From: JAAYCU01 sp964401335
GTDB lineage: Bacteria > Planctomycetota > Phycisphaerae > UBA1845 > PWPN01
NCBI GenBank assembly: GCA_964401335.1
Contig: CAYNYK010000054.1
Location: forward strand, 1-32,518
DNA length: 32,518 nt
Direction of reading: 5' to 3'
Positions 6,827 through 14,598 of the stretch are shown piece by piece. Position 1 is the stretch's first letter, and each line of letters opens with the position of its first letter. The translations under genes were made by a program, and so were the position numbers. The notes below the pieces were generated by a model. It had not been told where the DNA came from, did no database searches, and saw only the letters and a list, made by a program, of their open reading frames with translations.

Positions 6827-8977
6827 ATGTCACGATTGGCCATTCTATTTGCATTCGGTATTATCCTCGGATCGGTTAGAGCGGCGGACGACAAGGCCGC
6901 GACGGTATTCACGATCCAAGACCATCGTGGTCAACCTACCTTGCATATTGACGGCCGCCCGGCTTACCCATTCATGTACCTGCCTCACGGAGGCGATCAT
7001 CAGAAACAATATCGGCAATTCGCTTCGACCGGCGGGCATTTCTACGCCTTCGGTTGCCCTATCGGTAATGGCCACCCCGGCAAATTCGATGCCGCCGCCG
7101 TTGATCGCGTTTTCGAATCTGTGCTCAAGGCCGACCCGCAAGGCTATCTATTACCCCGCGTCACCGTAACCGCCCCCGGTTGGTGGCTGGAAGCCAACCC
7201 CGACCATCGCGTCCTCTTCGATAACGGCGAAACCGGACCGCAATCGTTCGCTTCACAAAAGTGGCGACGCGAGATCGGTGATCAACTGGAAGTGTTCGTC
7301 AGGCACGTTCGTTCACAACCTTACGGCCGCCGGGTGATCGGCTTTCATCTCTGTTCCGGCGTGACGGCCGAATGGCAATCCTGGGGGTTGTGGAATAATC
7401 TTCGCGGCGATTTTAGCCCCGTGGCCCGACAGGCCTGGCACCAATGGCTTCATCAGTACTACGCCACCGACGAGGCCCTGCGCCGGGCGTGGGGACGGGA
7501 GGATGTCACGCGCGATACCGCGTCCATTCCGTCACGGGAGAGACGCGAGGAAGTTACGTCACGTTTTCTCCGCCGACCAGACGAGTATCGCGACGTCATG
7601 GATTTCTATCGCTTTTACCCGGAACTCGTGGCCGACTCCATCGTGGAGTTGGCCGGCCGGTGCAAAACTGCCTCGGAGGGTACGACGCTGACGGGTTTCT
7701 TCTATGGTTACGCAGCCCAGTACGGCGGCATGGCCCAGGAAAGTCAGCATCTGGCTCTGAGCACGGTACTGGCCTGCCCGAACGTCGATTTTCTCTGCTC
7801 GCCAGCCATGTATTCCGAGCGCGGGCCGGCCGGCACCAGCACGTTCATGAGCGCTACCGGATCGGTGAACCTGCATGGAAAATACTGGTTCCACGAAGCG
7901 GACCACCGCACGCATCTGGTCAAGCCGGACAGCCCGTTCGCCAAGGTCTATCCCGCGAAGGACCTTGCCGAAACCCGCGGCGTGCTGCAGAGGGAATTCG
8001 GCCATTGTATCCAGCGGGCGGCCGGCATCTGGTGGTTCGACATGGGCGGAGGCTGGTACGATGATCCCGCCATCCTGGCGGACTTCACTGAAATGAACCG
8101 CCTGGCCGAGCCGGTGCTTCTGCACGAGCCAAACCTCCTGCCCTCGCCACAAATAGCCGTCGTTCACGGCTACCATGACTACGCCCGGCAGCAGCCCAAC
8201 CACGGCTATCTGGTGGAGTTTGTCTGCAAGCAGATCGTCTCCTTGAGCCGCATCGGGACACCCTCCGAGGTCTTCCTGCTTGACGACCTTGGTCGCATCC
8301 CCGCCTCGAAAGTCTACCTCTTCATTAATTGCGCCGATTTGACCGACACGGATCGAGCAAACATCAAAGCCTTGAAGCGTAACGGCAATATCCTTGTGTT
8401 TACCTATGCCGCCGGCCTGGGCCGCATCGACGCTAATATGGATGTCTCCGAGGATATCGCCGCCATGTCGGAACTGCTCGGCATCAAAATGGAGATCACC
8501 GAAGAGCCTCTTCGTCCGAAGGTACGCTTGCTCGAACAGCACCCCCTGCGGAATGAACCGAACTTCCCCGAGCGATTCGGTTATGATACGGCCTCCAGTC
8601 CGTCTTTTCACTGCATCGAGCCAGATGTTCAAGTCATCGCCCGCTACGACGATCTCGACCGGCCGGCGATAGTCATGAAAACCTTTGCCGATCATACGGT
8701 GGTCTGGTCCGCGGCCACCATACCCCCCGCGCTTTTACGAGGCCTGGCGCGTCGGGCGGGTGTCCATATCTACAGCGACGGCGACGATGCCCTATTTGCC
8801 GGCCATAACATCATCACCCTCCATGCCGCGAACCCGGGGGCCAAGACCATCGTCTTGCCCAACGATGGGTTGGCGACAGCCCTATTCGGCGCACCCGCCC
8901 CGCAACAGACCGGCCGCACCCTGCGATTCGAGATGCAACAGGCGGGAACGCGAGTTTTTCATATCCATCCTCGGTAG
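6827..8977 (+). CDS. GH42-like beta-galactosidase family protein, secreted
   Basis: The protein has 716 aa with a signal peptide (MSRLAILFAFGIILGSVRA). The first two thirds read as a TIM barrel of the GH42/GH35-like clan GH-A type. E182 in GVTAEWQSWG is the likely acid/base. E357 in YWFHEADHRT is the likely nucleophile; the spacing of about 175 residues is close to that in classical GH42 enzymes. From about residue 430 an alpha/beta domain (VYLFINCADLTDTDRANI, then GNILVFTYAAGLG) resembles the glutamine-amidotransferase-like trimerisation domain of GH42, followed by a short beta domain. AAAGGA precedes the ATG. It is the last gene of the sulfatase/glycosidase run and probably trims galactose-like residues. 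No terminator is obvious in the 76 bp before the convergent gene. Confidence 0.75.
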   Translation: MSRLAILFAFGIILGSVRAADDKAATVFTIQDHRGQPTLHIDGRPAYPFMYLPHGGDHQKQYRQFASTGGHFYAFGCPIGNGHPGKFDAAAVDRVFESVLKADPQGYLLPRVTVTAPGWWLEANPDHRVLFDNGETGPQSFASQKWRREIGDQLEVFVRHVRSQPYGRRVIGFHLCSGVTAEWQSWGLWNNLRGDFSPVARQAWHQWLHQYYATDEALRRAWGREDVTRDTASIPSRERREEVTSRFLRRPDEYRDVMDFYRFYPELVADSIVELAGRCKTASEGTTLTGFFYGYAAQYGGMAQESQHLALSTVLACPNVDFLCSPAMYSERGPAGTSTFMSATGSVNLHGKYWFHEADHRTHLVKPDSPFAKVYPAKDLAETRGVLQREFGHCIQRAAGIWWFDMGGGWYDDPAILADFTEMNRLAEPVLLHEPNLLPSPQIAVVHGYHDYARQQPNHGYLVEFVCKQIVSLSRIGTPSEVFLLDDLGRIPASKVYLFINCADLTDTDRANIKALKRNGNILVFTYAAGLGRIDANMDVSEDIAAMSELLGIKMEITEEPLRPKVRLLEQHPLRNEPNFPERFGYDTASSPSFHCIEPDVQVIARYDDLDRPAIVMKTFADHTVVWSAATIPPALLRGLARRAGVHIYSDGDDALFAGHNIITLHAANPGAKTIVLPNDGLATALFGAPAPQQTGRTLRFEMQQAGTRVFHIHPR

Positions 8978-9053
8978 ACGGACCTATTGAGACAGACCTT
9001 TACGGATGCTTTGTGGCGTAACCCAGCGAGCCATCCGGGCGTGACAGGCACCA

Positions 9054-12023
9054 TCATTTACCTGTTTTGCCCTTACCCGGTGGGCCCGGATAATGCAGCT
9101 TCCATAGGCGTTGCGTATCATTGGATGTTCGGGTGCGCATTCGATCGACAATGTCAAGCCACTTATCATGGCTGGTGCAGCCGCGGGTAAGTCCCCCATC
9201 CCAGAGCACACCCGTGTCCCGGCCGTTCCCTTCGAATACCGTATTCGCTCGGATCAGGTCGAGATTCCGGCTCCAGCAATCACCCGCACTCCGGAACCGT
9301 GCTTCCGCCTGATCAACAAGGCGGTCATATTCATCCGTCCCGGGTACAGCAGCCCAAGCCTGTTCAAGGAAACGTAATCCTTCAAGGAGAAGTCTTTGGC
9401 TGCTCTTCTGATGTTGGTAATAGACCCAGGAATCCTGGACTTTCCCGATACGGGCCAGGATCATGTCTTTTTGTGGGTCCGATTGGACCAGGGTTCGGGC
9501 CTCCTCAAACCACGACTTTGCCGATTCCGAAAGCGAAAGAACCGCGTCGAGATACTCGACAAATCCCCGCAAGTCGCGGTCGGTTTGCGGCTCGATGGGA
9601 TAGCACGAATGCGCTTGTCCCGGCCAGAAGATGTCCCAATTATTGCCGTAAACGTAGTTGAATTCCGAGACGGTGTGGAGTTCCTCGTTCTTCTCATAGA
9701 AAAGGCGTATGGGTTTGGCTGTGCCCCCGAAGTAATGTGCGAAATAGTCATCCTTCATGCCGGTCAGGGTCAGCGAATCCGGATCCCACATGAGTTTTCC
9801 GGTCAGGTATTGCACCGGCCCTTTGAGCCACCAGGCTCCCATGCCGTGGAAGTTCTCAATACCGACGAAGCCTTGAGCCACCAGCTCCTTCATGGTCGCT
9901 TCGAGGGATGCGGGCGGTAACAGGTGATAACCCGTGTAGAAAAGCCGCGTCCATCTGCCAAACAGAACCCATCTCGGTTTGCCGCAGGCCGAGGTGAGAT
10001 AATTACGCCACTGGTCAACAATGGCGTTAGGCTCGAAAGGCCGGGAAAACACGGCGTATATATCCATCGAAACGAGCGTGCCATCGTCCAGCTTGACCTC
10101 ATTCTCCGGCGGCCTGCTTGTGTTGGCGTACACGAGCAGCGAGTTGGAGATGGTATCGCCGTGTCGAATCGATTGCGGTCGCAACGTTTCCTTGTCCAAG
10201 GCGCGTTTAATAATGTTTTGCATACGGATAAGCCGCTCCTGAACGCTGAACAGGCCGCATATTTCGCACTCACATGTATTATCCGTGCCATCCGGCGACC
10301 ACACCGCCCAGAGGTCAAACTCCGGGTTGGCCCGATAGAAGGAAACGATCTCACTCAGGAAAGTACGGACCGCCTCGTGGTTGGTCGTGCAGAAACATCG
10401 GTTGATGAGGATATCAATGGGTAATCTGGTTCCATCCCGAAACGGCCCCCAGGCATGGTCTTGGGGCCAGCCGGGCGTATCCTGGCACACGAATGGCCCC
10501 CAGAAGTGGCCCCCGAGACCATAATGTAATCCCCGTTTCCGAATCTCCGGCGTAAGTGTTTTCACCAGGTCCCAATTGTCGCGGAGAATGAACTGGCCGT
10601 GCCACGAGCCTTCCAACAGGGCGGTGTTGTAGCGGTTCTTGGCCATCCAGTCGATGAGGTTCGCGATCGAACGAAGATGGGCGGCAAACCAGCGTCGGGT
10701 TACTCCCGTTTCGTTTTTGGGCTTAACCGACACGGCGCCGGCTACATCGCAAGTGCTCAGAATCATCAGCGCCCGGTAGGGCATGACCGGCGATTCGAGA
10801 TGACTAAAGGGATGTCGCAGGACCGCGTCCACGGCCTCAAGACTCATGCGCGGAATGACTTCGTCCGTGGGGTCGGCATGGTACCAACGGCAGTCAAGAT
10901 AGCGTTCGAGAAAAGCGTAGACGCTATACAGCGTGCTCCGTCCGGTAGTCCCGGTCAGCGTCACATGGGCACCCTTCGCACATAGTACATAGTCGTCCTC
11001 TTCGCGTCCGGCCAGGAGTTCGGATAGATGGAGGCCCACTTCGAGAACGATGCCCGCGGATTCCGGGGCTTTGTCCCAGACCATCGGGAAACGACGACCG
11101 GTGATTTGGAAAAGGTATTTCTGCAACTCGTCCGCGGCGAATCGTACGACTTCATCAGCATCCGATTGGATTAAGATAACGTGGCCGGGAGCTACTTCCC
11201 CCTGAGCGGGATCCGGCATTCCGGAGTGTGCATACGTGACTCCGGGGGCGGCGGCTTGGCGATACCAGGCGTCAAGATGCCAATGGTCGGGGACTTCGAG
11301 ATCATCAACGGGAAACCAACAATACGTCGTGCGGTTCTTGAGCCTTGCCTTCGCCGTTTCCACACCTTGTTTCCATGCGGCCTCGTCCTTCTCGTTGAAA
11401 GTTCTAAAGACCAGATTATCCAAGTATAAAAAATCATGGGTGTGGGTGGCACATAACGCCGTACTCAACTCGGTCGCATTATTTCTAAACCGGATACCAT
11501 GTCCCACGGGTTTATCGTTTACAAAAAGCGCAAAGGTTTGGGTCTCCGGATCAACCAGATACTTGATGTGATACCAATCGTTTGCGCGGTAGGGACCGGC
11601 GCTCCGCGATGTCCCACCGTCCCAGTAGATCAATTCCCCGCCCATGAACGACAGGCACACGGCCTGGTTCAGGTACAGGATCGCCGCACCATGGCCGGGT
11701 GTTCCGGTGATCATCGTATCGAACTCAACCACCACCCGCGCTCGAAGCGGAGGTACGATCGTTTTACTTGCATACGTTTCGTCGCTAAGCTTCAGGCATC
11801 GATTGGGTTGTTCGGGCGCCGCAGCAACACCAGGGGTCTCGACGATCACCGCCTCGCCGCCGTCCGTCTTAATCGACCATCCCGACAAAGCGTCCTTTGT
11901 GTTGAAATCCTCCCGGTACAGAATGACCTCCTCCGCAAATGCAGGGAGAACCGCCGTCAGGATGACTATCCCCAGGATTAGCCGAGCCGACCGCCTGCTG
12001 ACGCCGTACTTGCCCATCACCAT
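9054..12023 (-). CDS. Secreted DUF4838 protein with GH67-N-like domain
   Basis: The protein has 989 aa. It begins with a signal peptide (ARLILGIVILTAVLPAFAEE). A jelly-roll, LamG/DUF1080-like domain (about 30-215, with YREDFNTKDALSGW) follows. An alpha-glucuronidase-N-like alpha/beta domain (about 290-400, with AADELQKYLFQITGRRFP and STLYSVYAFLERYLDCRWY) comes next. A DUF4838 TIM-barrel-like core (about 430-720) contains a Cys-rich loop, DGTDNTCECEICG, and the C-terminus is helical. GAGGAG precedes the start; a second ATG two codons in is equally usable. DUF4838 proteins are frequent in planctomycete and Bacteroidetes glycan loci, but their reaction is not established. It converges on the glycosidase run, so it has its own promoter in the 12024-12530 region. 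Function in uronate- or sulfated-glycan breakdown is inference. Confidence 0.8.
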   Translation of the reverse strand: MVMGKYGVSRRSARLILGIVILTAVLPAFAEEVILYREDFNTKDALSGWSIKTDGGEAVIVETPGVAAAPEQPNRCLKLSDETYASKTIVPPLRARVVVEFDTMITGTPGHGAAILYLNQAVCLSFMGGELIYWDGGTSRSAGPYRANDWYHIKYLVDPETQTFALFVNDKPVGHGIRFRNNATELSTALCATHTHDFLYLDNLVFRTFNEKDEAAWKQGVETAKARLKNRTTYCWFPVDDLEVPDHWHLDAWYRQAAAPGVTYAHSGMPDPAQGEVAPGHVILIQSDADEVVRFAADELQKYLFQITGRRFPMVWDKAPESAGIVLEVGLHLSELLAGREEDDYVLCAKGAHVTLTGTTGRSTLYSVYAFLERYLDCRWYHADPTDEVIPRMSLEAVDAVLRHPFSHLESPVMPYRALMILSTCDVAGAVSVKPKNETGVTRRWFAAHLRSIANLIDWMAKNRYNTALLEGSWHGQFILRDNWDLVKTLTPEIRKRGLHYGLGGHFWGPFVCQDTPGWPQDHAWGPFRDGTRLPIDILINRCFCTTNHEAVRTFLSEIVSFYRANPEFDLWAVWSPDGTDNTCECEICGLFSVQERLIRMQNIIKRALDKETLRPQSIRHGDTISNSLLVYANTSRPPENEVKLDDGTLVSMDIYAVFSRPFEPNAIVDQWRNYLTSACGKPRWVLFGRWTRLFYTGYHLLPPASLEATMKELVAQGFVGIENFHGMGAWWLKGPVQYLTGKLMWDPDSLTLTGMKDDYFAHYFGGTAKPIRLFYEKNEELHTVSEFNYVYGNNWDIFWPGQAHSCYPIEPQTDRDLRGFVEYLDAVLSLSESAKSWFEEARTLVQSDPQKDMILARIGKVQDSWVYYQHQKSSQRLLLEGLRFLEQAWAAVPGTDEYDRLVDQAEARFRSAGDCWSRNLDLIRANTVFEGNGRDTGVLWDGGLTRGCTSHDKWLDIVDRMRTRTSNDTQRLWKLHYPGPPGKGKTGK

Positions 12024-12532
12024 CTCGTCTCCTCGAAGTTCCGGCTCAAGGCACGTTTCCGGAAGAGTTCCGATGCGCGTCTGCGTCGCCGGCTCGTGTG
12101 CTCAATGGCGCTTACCTGTTGCCCAAACTCATGATCATCAGTGTATCGGAGGGGTCTCTCGATCAAAATATCCATCGCAGGTTCGCCCGGAATCCCCCCT
12201 TGATTGCATCGGATAAGAAGGCCTCGGCATTTTCGTCCAAGACATAATCCCCCATGGGGAGCATTTAAGTCAACGGACTACCGTTACTGTAAACCAAAGA
12301 CGAGATCATAGCCCCTTGGTATCCCTTGCCGAAACGGATTTTTATTCTCCGCCGAAAAAGAAGCCATCTTGAGCGACATAAATAACTGCGATCGTGGACG
12401 ACAAGTTAACGATGTGCATGTGAAAGTCTCGATTTAGAGGACATAAAAGCTTCGTTTAGCGGGGGGCGAGACAATAGCAAGGCCCATTCCAAATTTCTTG
12501 GGTAAAAAACCTCAAAAAAATCGAAAAACCAT
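12024..12532. other. Intergenic between divergent DUF4838 and hydrogenase operons
   Basis: About 500 bp that must hold the minus-strand promoter of the DUF4838 gene. A 10-bp palindrome CCCCATGGGG lies at 12250-12259. A 33-codon minus-strand frame (12163-12264) exists but has no support beyond being open. GC falls toward the promoter at 12533. No RNA family was recognised. Confidence 0.5.
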
Positions 12533-12561
12533 TTGACATTGTGAAAAATATCACGTATATT
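12533..12561 (+). promoter_or_regulatory. Sigma-70 promoter of the hydrogenase operon
   Basis: TTGACA (12533-12538) is a perfect -35 hexamer. It is followed by exactly 17 bp and TATATT (12556-12561), a near-perfect -10. Transcription would start near 12568 and give a leader of about 178 nt before the first hydrogenase gene. It is the best promoter match in the window and lies in an AT-rich patch. Confidence 0.8.
12539..12556. promoter_or_regulatory. Rex- or CRP/FNR-like operator inside the promoter spacer
   Basis: TTGTGAAAAATATCACGT fills the spacer between -35 and -10. Its left half, TTGTGAA, equals the Rex half-site; the right half is imperfect. The core TGTGA-N6-TCACG also fits the CRP/FNR superfamily. 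A protein bound here would block RNA polymerase. Rex is an NADH/NAD+ sensing repressor and would make sense for an NAD(P)H-linked hydrogenase. No regulator gene is in the window. Confidence 0.5.
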
Positions 12562-12645
12562 ACTTATCGGTCCATCATTTTGTTTCGAGGCCTTTTGTAA
12601 TAAAAATCGTTTTTTTGTACGCCTCTTTGCCGGGACAAGGTGTAT

Positions 12646-12662
12646 CCGTGCCGCGGGTACGG
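12646..12662 (+). other. Leader hairpin of the hydrogenase operon
   Basis: In the long untranslated leader, CCGTGCC (12646-12652) pairs with GGTACGG (12656-12662) through a 3-nt loop, giving seven pairs including one G-U. CAAG (12636-12639) and CTTG (12668-12671) could extend it after an internal loop. It matches no riboswitch class I recognise; it may stabilise the mRNA or expose a site for control. Confidence 0.4.
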
Positions 12663-12745
12663 AGGGTCTTGGTGCGTACAGCCATATCCGTGGTTCATAG
12701 CTAAGATGCTTCGCGTCACATGCGCAAGCCTAGGGAGGCCGCCCC

Positions 12746-13783
12746 ATGGCAACATGGATACTGCGCGAATTCGATCTTCACTCCCTTATCCAAGCTGGCT
12801 CATTTACTGAACGCTTCGTGACCGCGCGCGCCGAATCGGAACTCGCATGGGCGCGGGCCAACCCGGAGCGCCTGGAGCAGGTCGATCTGCGTGCCCCGCG
12901 TGGATCCATGTCCGTTAAATCATTCAGTTTCCCCCCACGCGAATTGATGGCCCGGTACCCGGAAGAATCGGGCGCAGTGGCGACGGCCGCTCCATCTCGG
13001 CTTCTGGTCGGGGCCCGGGCCTGCGAGTTGCGGGCCTTGGTTTACCTGGATCGCGTGTTCGGCCATGAACCGACCGCCGATCCCTTTTATCAGGAACATC
13101 GCGAGGCCCAAGTCATCGTATCGGTGGATTGTATTGAGCCGCACACCACCTGTTTCTGCAACCTGGTGGACGGCCATCCTTATGCAACGGATGGTTTTGA
13201 TTTGAATCTTACGCCCATCACCGGGGGTTATCTTCTGGAAAGCGGCACACAGGCCGGCGAGGCCCTGCTCAATAAAATCATGGACCGGCTCCGCCCGGCG
13301 ACCCCGGAAGCCCTGGCCGAACGCGATCAAGTCCGCCGCGCAACCGAGCAGCGTCTGCGCGAAATCAACGCCGATTTCCAACCCGCCCGTTCGCCGACAA
13401 AGGCCCTGGTCCAGGCGGAAGATCAACCCGTCTGGGATGAACAGGCTCGCGGCTGCGTGGAATGCGGAGCCTGCACCCAGATTTGCCCGACCTGTCATTG
13501 CTTTTACCTTTATGACCAAGGTCGACTCGAACAGGGATTCGAGCGGCTGCGGGCCTGGGACAGTTGCATGTGGAGCGGGTATTCGCGGATGGCCGGCGCC
13601 CCGTCCGGAAAGCCCAACCCGCGAGCCCGCTTTCGTTCACGTTTTGCCAATCGGTTTCTGCACAAATACGCCTGGTCGCCGCGACAATGGGACATGCTCG
13701 GCTGCGTGGGTTGCGGCCGGTGCATCGAGGCTTGTCCGGGGCGCATCGATATTCGCCGCGTGGTCAAGGAGGTGTCCGCGTGA
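12746..13783 (+). CDS. Sulfhydrogenase beta subunit-like 4Fe-4S protein (HydB/AsrA family)
   Basis: This electron-transfer protein has 345 aa. The N-terminal two thirds carry the family's conserved GARACELRALVYLDRVF stretch and VDCIEPHTTCFC. The C-terminal third holds two [4Fe-4S] sites: C237-x2-C240-x2-C243-x3-C247 (with extra C250 and C252) and C320-x2-C323-x2-C326-x3-C330. AGGGAGG precedes the ATG. In soluble sulfhydrogenases and anaerobic sulfite reductases this subunit passes electrons between the flavoprotein (encoded by the next gene, 4-nt overlap) and the catalytic partner. As the first gene of the operon, it would link the NAD(P) site to the membrane-bound hydrogenase. Confidence 0.88.
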   Translation: MATWILREFDLHSLIQAGSFTERFVTARAESELAWARANPERLEQVDLRAPRGSMSVKSFSFPPRELMARYPEESGAVATAAPSRLLVGARACELRALVYLDRVFGHEPTADPFYQEHREAQVIVSVDCIEPHTTCFCNLVDGHPYATDGFDLNLTPITGGYLLESGTQAGEALLNKIMDRLRPATPEALAERDQVRRATEQRLREINADFQPARSPTKALVQAEDQPVWDEQARGCVECGACTQICPTCHCFYLYDQGRLEQGFERLRAWDSCMWSGYSRMAGAPSGKPNPRARFRSRFANRFLHKYAWSPRQWDMLGCVGCGRCIEACPGRIDIRRVVKEVSA

Positions 13784-14598
13784 TCAGCAAAAACCCATAT
13801 CGACCAATGCTTTCCCGGCTGGTGGAGGTGATCGAGGAGACCCCCACGATCAAAACTTTTGTCATCGAGCCGCCGGAACCCTTTCCCTTCAAGGCCGGCC
13901 AGTTCGCTCAAGTGACCGTGCCGGGTCAGGGTGAATCTCCGTTTACACCTTCGAGCGACCCGGCTCATCCGGAGCGGCTGGAATTCACGGTGATCCGTAC
14001 CGGGCGGGTAACCGACCTGTTGCACACGCTCAAGCCGGGCGATCCGGTGGGCGTGCGCGGGCCGTTCGGCCGTGGTTATCCCGTGGAGGAGATGGAGGGC
14101 AAGCATGTACTGGTTATCGGCGGCGGTTGCGGACTGGCTCCCCTGCGTTCGCTGATCTACACGCTGTTGGGACATATGGACCGGATTGCCAGCCTGCATA
14201 TCAAATACGGCGGACGCGAATCACGCGAGCTGTTGTATCGGCGGGCGTATGACGACTGGGGTCGCCGTCCGAAGGTGGAGATGGCCTGCACGATCGACAC
14301 GGCCGAGCCGGGCTGGAACGGTCACGTCGGGGTGGTCACCACCTTGCTGGATAAAATCGACACACCCCTGGAACAAACCATCGCCGTCTCCTGCGGGCCG
14401 GAGATCATGCTTAAATTCGTGGCCGCCACCCTGCTCGAACGAGGCTTGCGGGATGACCAGATCATTCTGTCCATGAATCGCCGCATGAGCTGCGGAATCG
14501 GCAAATGCGGGCGGTGCAACATCGGGCCGTATTATCTGTGCAAGGACGGGCCGGACGTCCATTATTCCATGATCAAGGACTATGCCAATGTCTTCTGA
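13780..14598 (+). CDS. Sulfhydrogenase gamma-like FAD/NAD(P)-binding subunit with [2Fe-2S]
   Basis: The protein has 272 aa. It starts at GTG 13780 inside the previous stop (GTGA overlap) behind a perfect AAGGAGGTG; an upstream in-frame extension lies within the previous gene and is rejected. Domains are an FAD-binding barrel (1-100, with PFKAGQFAQVTVPG), an NAD(P)-binding domain (VLVIGGGCGLAPLRSLIY at about 109-126) and a C-terminal [2Fe-2S] site, C238-x4-C243-x2-C246-x7-C254. It belongs to the ferredoxin-NADP reductase superfamily (HydG of sulfhydrogenase, AsrB, PyrK-like). It is the only obvious NAD(P)H entry or exit site in the operon. NAD versus NADP preference cannot be read reliably from the sequence. 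Confidence 0.9.
   Translation: MISKNPYRPMLSRLVEVIEETPTIKTFVIEPPEPFPFKAGQFAQVTVPGQGESPFTPSSDPAHPERLEFTVIRTGRVTDLLHTLKPGDPVGVRGPFGRGYPVEEMEGKHVLVIGGGCGLAPLRSLIYTLLGHMDRIASLHIKYGGRESRELLYRRAYDDWGRRPKVEMACTIDTAEPGWNGHVGVVTTLLDKIDTPLEQTIAVSCGPEIMLKFVAATLLERGLRDDQIILSMNRRMSCGIGKCGRCNIGPYYLCKDGPDVHYSMIKDYANVF

Noticed and set aside
7559..8695. 378-codon minus-strand frame opposite the GH42-like gene
   Set aside because: No recognisable motif; the plus-strand gene covers the region with active-site motifs and a signal peptide.
12163..12264. 33-codon minus-strand frame upstream of the DUF4838 gene (MLPMGDYVLDENAEAFL...)
   Set aside because: Protein-like composition but no homologue recognised, no terminator or clear ribosome site; it could equally be a leader peptide or chance.
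12562..12745. Molybdenum-cofactor riboswitch in the hydrogenase leader
   Set aside because: Considered because a molybdopterin-fold gene follows, but the leader does not show the multi-stem layout of that class.
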